Origin: Streptomyces aquilus
Lineage (GTDB): Bacteria; Actinomycetota; Actinomycetes; Streptomycetales; Streptomycetaceae
DNA: 64,000 nt
Reading direction: 5' to 3'
Assembly (NCBI RefSeq): GCF_003955715.1
Contig: NZ_CP034463.1
Location: forward strand, 8,432,001-8,496,000
Shown here: piece by piece, positions 55,600 through 64,000 of the stretch
Layout: each line of letters begins with the position of its first letter
How positions within the stretch are numbered: the first letter of the stretch is position 1
Made by a program: the position numbers and the translations under genes
Notes under the pieces: model-generated
Databases searched by the model: none
What the model saw: the letters and a program-made list of their open reading frames with translations, nothing else
What the model was told of the DNA's origin: nothing

Positions 55600-57753
55600 G
55601 TGACCAGTTCGCCCGTTCCGCTACGGCAGCTCGTACTCAAGGTGCACAGCAGGTGCGATCTCGCCTGCAAACACTGTTACGTGTATGAGGGGGCCGATCA
55701 GAGCTGGAGCGACCGGCCCAAGGCGATCTCGGAAGAGACGATCTCCTGGACGGCACTCCGGCTGGCGGAACACGCCAAGCGCCATATGCTCGCCTCCGTG
55801 CAGGTGATTTTGCACGGAGGCGAGCCTTTGTTGGTCGGCCCGACCCGCTTACGTCACATCTGCGAACAGCTGCACACGGCCCTGGACGGTGTGTGTGATC
55901 TCGAACTCCGTGTCCACACCAACGGCGTTCAGCTGAGCGAGCGCTACCTCGATCTGTTCGCCGAGTTCGGCGTCGGGGTGGGGATCTCGCTGGACGGAGA
56001 TCGGTCGGCCAATGATCGATACCGCGTCTACGCGGATGGCCGAAGCAGCTACGACAAAGTGCTCAGAGCGATCGATCGGCTGAACGAGGATCGCTACCGT
56101 CATCTGTTCAAGGGCATCCTCTGCACCGTCGACGTACGCAATGATCCACTCGCCGTCTATGACGCGCTGGCCGAGACTCGGGCGCCTCGCATCGACTTCC
56201 TGCTGCCCCACGCGACGTGGGACACCCCACCCCTGCGTCCGGAGGGTGCGGCCACCCCGTACGCGGGCTGGCTGCTGGCCGTCCACGACCGTTGGAGCGC
56301 ACAGGGCCGTCCGATGCCGGTGCGGCTGTTCGATTCGGTGATCAGTACGCTCGGCGGCGGTCCGAGCCTCACCGAGGCCATGGGGCTGGAGTCCGCCGAC
56401 GTCGTCGTGGTGGAGACCGACGGCAGCTATGAACAAGCCGACTCGCTCAAGATCGCCTACGACGGGGCACCCGCCACCGGACGGACGGTCTTCCGCCACA
56501 CCTTCGACGAGGTGGCGGACCATCCCGGGATGATCGCTCGACAGCAGGGGCTGGACGGCCTGTGTGAGCAGTGTCGCGCCTGTCCGGTGGTGCGGTCCTG
56601 CGGCGGTGGGCTGTTCGCCCACCGACATCGCAGCGACGGGACGGGATTTGACAATCCGTCAGTCTATTGTGCGGACCTCCTGGAGCTGATCCGCTCGCTC
56701 GACGCCCGCACCGCTGTCGGCATGGACCGGCCGATCGAAGGCTTCGACGCCCTCGCCGACGGCTCGGACGACGGCACCGCGGCGCGGGTGCTCCTCGAGA
56801 CCAGGCAATCCGTCACGCTGGAAATGATCACCTCGATCGAGCGGAAGCGGGCGCCGGACGACCGGGAGGTCTGGGACGCCGCCTGGCGGCTGGCCCTGGA
56901 CCTGGGCGCGCGAGACGGTGCGCTCCTCGCACCTCTCGTAGCCCATCCGTATGCCCGCACCTGGGCCGTGCGCTGCCTGGACGGCTCGGCTCCACCCGAT
57001 CACCTGGCCTCTCTGGTGGCGGCCGTCGCCTTCCCGGCGGGAGCTGCCGACGCGATGGTGGTGCCCGTGCGCGACGGGTACGCCCATCTGCCGATGCTCG
57101 GGCGCCTGCGCGCGCCCGTGGCCTCCGGCAACGTCGTCTCCGGGAACCTGCGGGTGACCAGGGACCAGCTGGTCGACGGGACGGCGGGCTGGGAAGGCGT
57201 ACGCCGGATCCAGGTCGCCGGGGTGGACATCGCTCTGGACGACGTCGACCTCTACCGGGACTGTTTCGGCGGCTTGGCCGCGGAGCGGTTGCCGGACGAG
57301 GACGTCGCACGATGGCAGCACGTGCTGCCGCAATCCTGGGCGCACATCCGCGCGTCCCTGCCTGCCGTCGCCACCGCCATGGCGGCGCACGTACGGACCG
57401 TCACCCCGCTCGTCGCCGACCCCGCGCCCGAACTCGTTGTCCCGGAAGGCGGGTTCACCGCCCTCGGGCTGCGTTTCGCCCCCGATCCGGTGCGCATGGC
57501 GGTGGACCTGGTCCGTGGGTTCCGGCTGGGTCTCCTGGACGCCCTGCTGGACGTGTGCGAACTGTACGACGAGGCGGACACCCGGACCGCCGAACTGCTC
57601 GCCGACACCTACGCGCGACTGGCCACCGACCCGCTACGGAGCGATCCTGAGGCCGTGCGCCGCACCCGATCGCAGTGGGCACAGCTGTCGGCCACGGCCT
57701 CGCTGAGTCCGCTCGGGCGGCGATTCGTCGACGGCATGGGGAGGGGACTGTGA
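55600..57753 (+). CDS. fxsB: Radical SAM/SPASM peptide maturase FxsB
   Basis: A 717-residue maturase. Residues 1-250 form the radical SAM core with iron-sulfur cysteines C19, C23 and C26 in 'CDLACKHCYVYEG'. A SPASM region around 'GLCEQCRACPVVRSCGGGLF' and 'PSVYCADLL' holds auxiliary cluster cysteines. Residues about 390-717 correspond to the HExxH metalloprotein-like extension of FxsB, but the place of the motif reads 'DLVRGFRLGLLDALLD', so both histidines and the Glu are gone. The GTG at 55600 is 20 bp after fxsA and has no strong ribosome site, so coupling to fxsA is likely. It overlaps the next gene by GTGA. Confidence 0.9.
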   Translation: MTSSPVPLRQLVLKVHSRCDLACKHCYVYEGADQSWSDRPKAISEETISWTALRLAEHAKRHMLASVQVILHGGEPLLVGPTRLRHICEQLHTALDGVCDLELRVHTNGVQLSERYLDLFAEFGVGVGISLDGDRSANDRYRVYADGRSSYDKVLRAIDRLNEDRYRHLFKGILCTVDVRNDPLAVYDALAETRAPRIDFLLPHATWDTPPLRPEGAATPYAGWLLAVHDRWSAQGRPMPVRLFDSVISTLGGGPSLTEAMGLESADVVVVETDGSYEQADSLKIAYDGAPATGRTVFRHTFDEVADHPGMIARQQGLDGLCEQCRACPVVRSCGGGLFAHRHRSDGTGFDNPSVYCADLLELIRSLDARTAVGMDRPIEGFDALADGSDDGTAARVLLETRQSVTLEMITSIERKRAPDDREVWDAAWRLALDLGARDGALLAPLVAHPYARTWAVRCLDGSAPPDHLASLVAAVAFPAGAADAMVVPVRDGYAHLPMLGRLRAPVASGNVVSGNLRVTRDQLVDGTAGWEGVRRIQVAGVDIALDDVDLYRDCFGGLAAERLPDEDVARWQHVLPQSWAHIRASLPAVATAMAAHVRTVTPLVADPAPELVVPEGGFTALGLRFAPDPVRMAVDLVRGFRLGLLDALLDVCELYDEADTRTAELLADTYARLATDPLRSDPEAVRRTRSQWAQLSATASLSPLGRRFVDGMGRGL

Positions 57754-58586
57754 CCGACGACCGGTCGCTCGTCGAGGGGCTGGAAAGGCTGGGCGTTCGC
57801 CCCGGGGCGACTCTTCTGGTGCACGCGTCCCTGCGCCGGCTGGGCACGGCGCCCGACGCGGTCCTGGCGGCTCTGCTCGACGCGCTGGGCCCCGAAGGGA
57901 CGGTGGTCGTGCCGACGTTCACCGCCGGCAACTCCGACACCTCACGGGCGTACCGGGAAGCCACTCGGCACATGACGAGGCGTCAGCGTCACGCGTACCT
58001 GGCGGAGATGCCGGCGTTCGACCCGGCGGTCACGCCCTCCGAGGACATGGGCCGGCTCGCTGAGACCGTGCGGTGCGCGCAGGGTGCGGTGCGCAGCGGA
58101 CACCCGCAGACGTCTTTCGCCGCCTTGGGCGCGCGTGCGGCCGAGTTGGTGGCCGGGCACGACGAGACCTGTCACCTCGGCCCGCGGTCTCCGCTCGGCC
58201 GGCTGTACGACACCCGGGCCCAGGTGCTGTTCCTCGGTGTGGGGTACGAGAGCTGCAGCGCCTTCCATCTCGCCGAGTACCGCGTCGACGGCGCGCCCCG
58301 GAAGGAATACCGCTGTGTGGTGCTGCGGGACGGGGCGCGGCACTGGATGGCGTACAAGGACGTCGACCTCGACGACGAGGACTTCGGAGCGCTCGGAGAG
58401 GCCTTCGAGGCGCGCCACGCCCCTGGTGCCGGATCCGTCGTGTGCCGCGGGCAGGTCGGATACGCGGACGCCCGGCTGTTCCCCGTGCGGGAGGCCGTGG
58501 ACTTCGCCGTCACATGGCTGGCCGGAAATCGTCCACTCGGCATTCACACGGACCCATCACAAAACGCTGCACGGTTCCTACACTGA
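57750..58586 (+). CDS. AAC(3)-family N-acetyltransferase of the FxSxx-COOH locus
   Basis: A 278-residue protein of the aminoglycoside 3-N-acetyltransferase family. 'LLVHASLRRLG', 'GPEGTVVVPTFTAGNSD', 'GHPQTSFAALG' and 'HLGPRSPLGRLYDTRAQVLFLGVGYESCSAFHLAEY' are family signatures. The GTG overlaps the fxsB stop, with GGGAGGGG upstream. Family members occur in many FxSxx-COOH loci, so acetylation of the peptide or a partner, rather than antibiotic resistance, is the likely role; this is inference. Confidence 0.88.
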   Translation: MTDDRSLVEGLERLGVRPGATLLVHASLRRLGTAPDAVLAALLDALGPEGTVVVPTFTAGNSDTSRAYREATRHMTRRQRHAYLAEMPAFDPAVTPSEDMGRLAETVRCAQGAVRSGHPQTSFAALGARAAELVAGHDETCHLGPRSPLGRLYDTRAQVLFLGVGYESCSAFHLAEYRVDGAPRKEYRCVVLRDGARHWMAYKDVDLDDEDFGALGEAFEARHAPGAGSVVCRGQVGYADARLFPVREAVDFAVTWLAGNRPLGIHTDPSQNAARFLH

Positions 58587-58628
58587 GTGTCCGCCCCTCG
58601 CGGGACGGAGGCGGGATCGGGGGATCGC

Positions 58629-59906
58629 GTGGTGCCGACGGAATCCATGGGGACAGCGTCCAAAGGGCCCTACTTCTTTCTCAGTTACGCCCACACCCCC
58701 TCGGACGGCCTGGGCAAGTCCGAACCCAACTTATGGGTCCGCCGCCTCTACGGCGATCTGTGCGCCCATATAAGGGAAATGACGACCGTGCAGGGCGATC
58801 TGGCGGGGTTCATGGACAGCACCTCGATACGCACCGGTGACGACTGGCCCACCGCGCTCGCCGAATCCCTCGCCGCCTGCCGGGTGTTCGTGCCGCTGTA
58901 CTCCCCGCGCTACTTCATCAGCCCTTGGTGCGGCAAGGAATGGACAGTGTTCAGCCGTCGGCAGGCCACGGGTCAGGGCGAGCGGCGCATCGGTGCGACG
59001 AGCGCGGTGGTCCCGGCCCTCTGGTCGCCGGTGCGCGATCACCAACTCCCCCTGTGTGTGCGGAATGTGCAGTACACGCACTCCGAACTAGGGCACCGCT
59101 ATCAGGAGTACGGACTGTACGGCCTGGTAAAGGTCAGCTCGTTCCGTGCCGACTATCAGCGCGCCGTACTCCATCTGGCCCGCCGTATCGTCGAGATCGG
59201 TGAGACTGTCGCCGTGGAACCCGGTACCCATGCGCACCTGCAGGGGGCGGACGACGCCTTCGCCCCCGAGCCCGCGCTGCCGACGGGGCCGACGCTGCGG
59301 ATCACCGTGGCCGCCGGCGCTCTGGGCAGGCTGCCGGAGAGACGCAGCCCGCTCTACTACGGGCCCACGCCGCTGCACTGGAACCCCTATCACCCCGAGT
59401 CCGCCTACCCGCTGGTCACGCTGGTCGCCAATATTGTCGAAGGCCTCAACTACCGTGTGATCGTGCGTGAGTTGGACCAGGAAGCGGACCTGGTCGACGG
59501 TCCGGAGATCCTGCTGCTCGATCGCTGGGTGCTCCGCGACCCCAAGCACCGCGCGCGGCTGCGGGAGCTGGACACAGAACACCGCTCGTCGACCGGTCTG
59601 GTGGTGCCGTGGAACAGCGCGGACCCCGACGGCAGTGCCGGGCAGCACGAACTGGCCGCCGCGGTCGACGAGGCCCTGCCGCGCGCCACCAGCCTGCAAC
59701 GGCAGGGTGGGAGGGCCGGTGCCCTGAGCATCCCGGACCTCGGATCCTTCAGGGCGCTGCTGCCGCAGGTGGTCGAAGCGGCGGCGAACTCGTACCTCTC
59801 CAGCGCCGGGACAGCACTGCCCGGCGAGAGCACTCCGCGCTTCAAGCTGGGCGCCGCCGGGCCGCCGCCGGGCGCGTCCCCCACTTGGGCACGGCCGGGA
59901 CTTTGA
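58629..59906 (+). CDS. fxsC: TIR domain protein FxsC
   Basis: A protein of about 425 residues. The TIR domain opens with 'YFFLSYAHTPSDG' and has 'MDSTSIRTGDDWPTALAESLAACRVFVPLYSPRYFISPWCGKEW'. The Glu in WCGKE is the residue that acts as catalytic Glu in NAD-cleaving TIRs, so activity is possible. The C-terminal half is a second alpha/beta domain ('GPEILLLDRWVLRDPKHR') of unknown function. In-frame GTGs occur at 58587, 58629 and 58632; GGGGGA just before the latter two favours them. FxsC-type proteins are standard in FxSxx-COOH loci. Confidence 0.88.
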   Translation: MVPTESMGTASKGPYFFLSYAHTPSDGLGKSEPNLWVRRLYGDLCAHIREMTTVQGDLAGFMDSTSIRTGDDWPTALAESLAACRVFVPLYSPRYFISPWCGKEWTVFSRRQATGQGERRIGATSAVVPALWSPVRDHQLPLCVRNVQYTHSELGHRYQEYGLYGLVKVSSFRADYQRAVLHLARRIVEIGETVAVEPGTHAHLQGADDAFAPEPALPTGPTLRITVAAGALGRLPERRSPLYYGPTPLHWNPYHPESAYPLVTLVANIVEGLNYRVIVRELDQEADLVDGPEILLLDRWVLRDPKHRARLRELDTEHRSSTGLVVPWNSADPDGSAGQHELAAAVDEALPRATSLQRQGGRAGALSIPDLGSFRALLPQVVEAAANSYLSSAGTALPGESTPRFKLGAAGPPPGASPTWARPGL

Positions 59907-59920
59907 GGAGGAAGTCCGCG

Positions 59921-62900
59921 ATGAGCAGCCTCGACGAACCGAACGGCCGCCAGGGTCGCATCGTGACGTTCTACTCGTACAAGGGCGGAACCGGCCGGAC
60001 GATGGCCCTCGCCAACACCGCTTGGATCCTTGCCGCCAACGGCAAACGGGTGCTCGCCGTGGACTGGGATCTGGAGGCCCCTGGCCTGCACCGGTTCTTC
60101 CATCCCTTTCTCGACCCGGCGACCCTCGGCGCCACCACCGGCGTCATCGACCTGCTGAAGGACTACGCGTGGGCCGCGGTCGGCGAAGGCGCGACCGAGG
60201 ATCGGCCGCCGCACTGGTACCGCGACTACGCGCGCGTCCAACGTCACGCCGTCTCGCTGGACTGGTCCTTCCCCGAGCCTGGCACGCTCGACCTGGTGAC
60301 CGCCGGCCAGCAGGACCGCGACTACTCGGCGACCGTGAGCACCTTCGACTGGGACAACTTCTACGAACGCCTCGGTGGCGGCGAGTTCTTCGACGCGTTA
60401 CGCGAGGACATGCGCGAGAACTACGACTACGTCCTCATCGACAGCCGCACCGGTCTGTCCGACATCGCCGACATCTGCACCGCCCACCTGCCCGACATCC
60501 TGGTCGACTGCTTCACTCTCAGCGGTCAGAGCATCGACGGCGCCTCCTTTGTCGCCCGCGACATCCACGAACGGTTCCACCGGCGCCGTATACGCATCCT
60601 GCCCGTCCCCATGCGCATCGATGAAGGGGAGAAGGAGAAGGCCGACGCCGGACGGTCGCTGGCCCGGGCGAAGTTCGACGGCTTCCCCGCCGGCATGACC
60701 GAAGAGGAACTCACCGCGTACTGGGGTGCCGTGGAGGTCCCGTACCGGCCCTACTACGGGTACGAGGAGACACTGGCCACCTTCGGTGACGCGGCCGGCG
60801 CGAACCCCACCTCCCTGCTGTCGGCCTTCGAACGGCTCAGCAGCGTCATCAGCGACCGGGACGTCACCTCGCTGCCCGCGGTCGACGAGGAGGAGCGTCG
60901 GCGCATCAACAAGATGTTCACCCGCACGCGCTCACACCTTCCCACGGACCTGCACCTCAGCTATGTCTCCGAGGACCGGATGTGGGCCGAGTGGATCGCC
61001 GCGCTGCTGACCCGCGCGGGATTCCGGGTGATGCCGAAATACGTCGGCGCCGAGGGCGACGGCGCGGAGAACCCGGCCGACCGTACCGTCGTCGTGGTCT
61101 CGGCGGCCTACCAGCGCTCCGGACGAGCCCGCCAGGTCTGGGAGGCCGCCACCGGCGGTGACCCCACGGGACGCCGTCAGGTGGTCGGGGTCCGCGTCGG
61201 CGACTTCCGGCTGGCGCCCGCCTTCAGTGAGTCGGCCTCGGTCGACCTCGTCCGCACCACGGAGAAGAACGCCGCGTCCACCCTGCTGAGGGCACTGGGC
61301 AAGCCGTCCCTGCCGGCCGACCTGCCCGATGACGAGGTGACTCCCGATGCCCGGTTCCCGGGCAACACGCCGCGGTTCTGGAACGTGTCGCCGCGCAACG
61401 CTTCCTTCACCGGCCGGTCCGCGCTGCTGGAGCGGCTGCGTGACGGCCTCACCGGCAGCGGTTCCGCCGAATCCTCGCCGGTGTACGCCCTGTCCGGGCT
61501 GGGCGGTGTCGGCAAGACGCAGATCGCTCTGGAGTACGTGCACCGGTTCGCCGCCGACTACGACCTGGTGTGGTGGATCCCCTCCGAACAGAACGAACTC
61601 ATCGTCTCCTCGCTGGCCACGCTCGCCGGCCGGCTCGATCTGCGGGTCGGCGACGAGGCGGCGCAGGTGGCGCAGGAGGTGCGCGACCATCTGCGGCAGT
61701 CGAGCCCGACCCTGCGCTGGCTCCTCGTCTTCGACAACGCCGACGAGCCGCAGGAGGTCAGCCAGCACTTCCCCGGAGGCAGCGGGCATGTCCTGGTGAC
61801 CTCGCGCAACCAGACCTGGCTCCAGTTCGGCAAGGCCCTTGAGATCGACCCGTTCCTGCGCGAGGAGAGCGTCGAGCATCTGCGACGCCGGGCGGCGGAC
61901 CTTTCGGACGAGGACGCCGACCGGGTGGCCGCCGCGGTGGGAGACCTGCCGCTCGCTCTCGACCAGGCCGGCGCCTGGCTCGCCGAGACCGGTACGCCGG
62001 TCGACACCTATCTGGCGGAACTGGATCAGCAGGCCGAGCGGGTCCTGTCCCTGAGCCAGCCCGCCAACTACCCGAAGCCGGTCGGGGCGACCTGGAACGT
62101 CTCCATCGAACGGCTCAAGCAGCGTTCACCGGCAGCCGTACGACTGCTGCAACTGTGCGCCTTCTTCGCGGCCGAACCCATTTCGCTGAAGCTGCTCTAC
62201 GGCGACGAGATGATCCGCGTCCTCGCCAGCGAGGACCCCACTCTGCAGGAGAAGATGGTCCTCGGCCAGGTGATCCGGGAGATCGGCCGGTTCGCACTGG
62301 CCAAGGTCGACCGGGCCACCGAGTCGATCCAGGTGCACCGGTTGGTGCAGGCCGTCATCCGCTCCCAGCTCAGCGCGAAGGAGCAGGAAGAGGCCCAGCA
62401 CGTCGTCCACCGCATCCTGGCCGGGGCGCGGCCCTCGGGCGAGGAGCCGATCGACGACCCGTCGAACCAGGCCGACTTCGCGGCGATCTGGCCGCACCTG
62501 GAAGCCTCCGAGGCGAGTACGTGCGACGAGACCGAGACGCGACAGCTGCTCATCGACCGACTGCGCTATCTGTGGCGACGTGGTGACCTGATCTCGGCAT
62601 TCTCCCTCGGCGAGGAACTGCAGGCACTGTGGAGGCGCCAGCTCGCGAGGCGCCGTGCGGACGTCGTGCAGTTGGAACGAGCGATCGCGGAGAGTGACGC
62701 GGCCGCCGGCTCACGGGACGAACTCGTGCTGGCGCGGCGCAACGCCGACAACCTGGAGGCCCAACTGCTCCACCTGCGGTTCCACATCGGGAACGTGCTG
62801 CGGACGATGGGCAAGTACGTGGAGGCGGAGGAGCTGGGCTCCGAGACCCTGGACCGCCAACGCGCTCTGCTGGCCCCGGGGCATCCGCACATCCTCATGA

Positions 62901-63961
62901 CGGCCAGCGCGCTCGCGATCGACCTCGGCAGCGTCGGCCGCTTCGACGACGCCCTGGCGATGGCGACGGAGGCGCACTCGGGCTTCCTGGAGACCCTCGG
63001 AGAGGATCACCCCCGCACTCTCAGTGCCAAGAACAACCGTGCCCTGTGCCTGCGCCAGCTCGGCCGCTACGCCGAAGCCCGCGACGTGGACCAGGAGATC
63101 TACGATCGCCGTCGCAACGACCTGGGCGCCGACCACCCGTCCACGCTGAGCAGCGTCACCAACCTGGGCCGGGATCTGCGGGAACTCGGTGAGTACCGTG
63201 ACTCGATCGCGCTCCTGAGCACCGGTTACGAGTCGTACCTCCGCAGGTTCGGCGACTCCCATCCCGACACCCTGCGTACCGCGAAGAGCCTCGCGGTGTC
63301 GCTTCGCAAGGCCGGACGGGTCGAGGAGGGACGGGACCTGACCCGGCAGACCCGCGACCACTACCGGCTGCGAGGCACCGCACAGACGACCCCGGACGTG
63401 CTCGACTGCACCCTGAACTACGCGACGGACCTGTACGCCATCGGGTCCCGTGCCGAGGCGCTCGCGCTGGCGCAGGACACGGTACGCCAGTACCAGTCAG
63501 CACCCGGCCAGCGGCATCCGTCCACGCTGGCCGCGATCAACAACCTCGGGATCTTCCTGCGCGGATGCAGGGAGACGGTCCCGGCGCGCGCGCTGATGGA
63601 ACAGAACTTCGCCACCCTGCGTGAGGTGCTGGGCGACCGCCACCCCTACACCCTGGCCTGTGCGGTGAACCTCGCCAACATCCAGGCCGAACTGGGTGAA
63701 CTGCACGAGGCCGAGAAGCTCGAGCGGATGGCCGTGGCCGGGTTCCAGGGAGCCCTGGAGGTGGATCACCCCGACACCATTGTGGCCCGCGCCAACCTGG
63801 CCGTGACACTGCGCGCACTGGACCGGCTCCCGGAGGCGGACCAGCTCAGGGAGAAGGCCCATGCCGATCTCATGCGGCTGCTGGGGGAGGACCATCCGCA
63901 CACGGTGAGCGTGCGCGAGGGCAAGCGCATCCACCGGGACCTGGAACCCTTGCCGGTCTGA
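59921..63961 (+). CDS. fxsT: FxSxx-COOH system NB-ARC/TPR protein (FxsT)
   Basis: A 1346-residue multidomain protein. Residues 13-330 form a MinD/ParA-like ATPase with deviant P-loop 'SYKGGTGRT' (21-27) and 'LIDSRTGLSDIADI'. Residues 343-455 are a TIR-like domain ('LHLSYVSEDRMWAEWIAALL', 'VVVVSAAYQRS'). Residues 495-720 are NB-ARC: Walker A 'SGLGGVGKTQIAL' (525-537), Walker B 'LLVFDNADEP', 'LVTSRN' and GLPL-like 'GDLPLALDQAGAWL'. From about 800 to the end come kinesin-light-chain-like TPRs with repeated 'G.DHP.TL'. The ATG follows GAGGAGGAA. This looks like a STAND-type switch coupled to the peptide and to FxsC. Confidence 0.9.
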   Translation: MSSLDEPNGRQGRIVTFYSYKGGTGRTMALANTAWILAANGKRVLAVDWDLEAPGLHRFFHPFLDPATLGATTGVIDLLKDYAWAAVGEGATEDRPPHWYRDYARVQRHAVSLDWSFPEPGTLDLVTAGQQDRDYSATVSTFDWDNFYERLGGGEFFDALREDMRENYDYVLIDSRTGLSDIADICTAHLPDILVDCFTLSGQSIDGASFVARDIHERFHRRRIRILPVPMRIDEGEKEKADAGRSLARAKFDGFPAGMTEEELTAYWGAVEVPYRPYYGYEETLATFGDAAGANPTSLLSAFERLSSVISDRDVTSLPAVDEEERRRINKMFTRTRSHLPTDLHLSYVSEDRMWAEWIAALLTRAGFRVMPKYVGAEGDGAENPADRTVVVVSAAYQRSGRARQVWEAATGGDPTGRRQVVGVRVGDFRLAPAFSESASVDLVRTTEKNAASTLLRALGKPSLPADLPDDEVTPDARFPGNTPRFWNVSPRNASFTGRSALLERLRDGLTGSGSAESSPVYALSGLGGVGKTQIALEYVHRFAADYDLVWWIPSEQNELIVSSLATLAGRLDLRVGDEAAQVAQEVRDHLRQSSPTLRWLLVFDNADEPQEVSQHFPGGSGHVLVTSRNQTWLQFGKALEIDPFLREESVEHLRRRAADLSDEDADRVAAAVGDLPLALDQAGAWLAETGTPVDTYLAELDQQAERVLSLSQPANYPKPVGATWNVSIERLKQRSPAAVRLLQLCAFFAAEPISLKLLYGDEMIRVLASEDPTLQEKMVLGQVIREIGRFALAKVDRATESIQVHRLVQAVIRSQLSAKEQEEAQHVVHRILAGARPSGEEPIDDPSNQADFAAIWPHLEASEASTCDETETRQLLIDRLRYLWRRGDLISAFSLGEELQALWRRQLARRRADVVQLERAIAESDAAAGSRDELVLARRNADNLEAQLLHLRFHIGNVLRTMGKYVEAEELGSETLDRQRALLAPGHPHILMTASALAIDLGSVGRFDDALAMATEAHSGFLETLGEDHPRTLSAKNNRALCLRQLGRYAEARDVDQEIYDRRRNDLGADHPSTLSSVTNLGRDLRELGEYRDSIALLSTGYESYLRRFGDSHPDTLRTAKSLAVSLRKAGRVEEGRDLTRQTRDHYRLRGTAQTTPDVLDCTLNYATDLYAIGSRAEALALAQDTVRQYQSAPGQRHPSTLAAINNLGIFLRGCRETVPARALMEQNFATLREVLGDRHPYTLACAVNLANIQAELGELHEAEKLERMAVAGFQGALEVDHPDTIVARANLAVTLRALDRLPEADQLREKAHADLMRLLGEDHPHTVSVREGKRIHRDLEPLPV

Positions 63962-64000
63962 GCGGCCTCTCCTCAGGAGCGGTGGGTCGCCAGCCGGGCC

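Noticed and set aside
57750..58586. Aminoglycoside resistance gene
   Set aside because: The family is right, but the overlap with fxsB and recurrence in FxSxx-COOH loci make a peptide-pathway role more likely than antibiotic resistance.
59609..59920. Upstream extension of the FxsT frame
   Set aside because: It runs inside the fxsC coding region, is Arg/Gly-rich, and the ATG at 59921 has a strong GAGGAGG ribosome site.

Overview
The window is about 64 kb of very GC-rich DNA with strong third-position G/C bias, frequent GTG starts, GGAGG-type ribosome sites and many ATGA/GTGA stop-start overlaps. OpcA, an F420-type PPOX protein, an UPF0104 membrane protein, a secreted GH16-CBM6 glucanase and an FxSxx-COOH locus all point to a Streptomyces chromosome. 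The layout resembles, from memory, the S. coelicolor region around SCO6644-SCO6663. I see no tRNA, rRNA, CRISPR array or insertion sequence.

Left part (1-15.4 kb): a peptide-type ABC system (lipoprotein plus fused double permease) and an MFS exporter come first. They are followed by a biosynthetic-looking cluster at 4.4-12 kb: CDP-alcohol phosphatidyltransferase, zinc-less MDR dehydrogenase, degenerate 6-pyruvoyltetrahydropterin synthase homologue, GT4 glycosyltransferase, methyltransferase with a tandem-repeat N-terminus, UPF0104 membrane protein, creatininase-type amidohydrolase and a GTP cyclohydrolase II paralogue. The paralogue has Met120 where E. coli RibA has catalytic Tyr105, so it should stop at the formylated product (FAPy), which the creatininase homologue could deformylate. 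A DAO-type flavin oxidase with LYS1-like and LYS9-like saccharopine dehydrogenases (12.0-15.4 kb) looks like a lysine/pipecolate module.

Middle part (15.4-45 kb): a serine hydrolase; a TetR/MFS pair with two identical operators; an F420-type PPOX protein; a VOC protein preceded by 21-bp-phased palindromes; and a shikimate/quinate catabolic cassette (MHS transporter, TetR, shikimate dehydrogenase, QsuB-like dehydratase). Next is a putative oxylipin cassette: a class 3 lipase divergent from a catalase-like/fatty-acid alpha-dioxygenase fusion that is translationally coupled to a nitroreductase-like protein. A seven-gene pentose phosphate operon (tkt-tal-zwf-opcA-pgi-gnd-phosphatase) follows, then an AraC regulator, a GH16 glucanase with a LacI-type operator, an L,D-transpeptidase and a tiny zinc-finger protein.

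Right part (45-64 kb): an MMPL exporter, a VOC protein, a NarL-type two-component pair, and IclR and MarR regulators next to an acyl-CoA/aromatic catabolic operon (SDR, amidohydrolase, AMP ligase, MaoC). Last is a complete FxSxx-COOH locus: a 61-residue precursor ending FNSSI, radical SAM/SPASM FxsB, an AAC(3)-like acetyltransferase, the TIR protein FxsC, and a 1346-residue ParA-TIR-NB-ARC-TPR protein. It joins a peptide-crosslinking enzyme to immune-type signalling domains.

The most interesting regions are the FAPy cluster, the catalase/alpha-dioxygenase fusion and the FxSxx-COOH locus.
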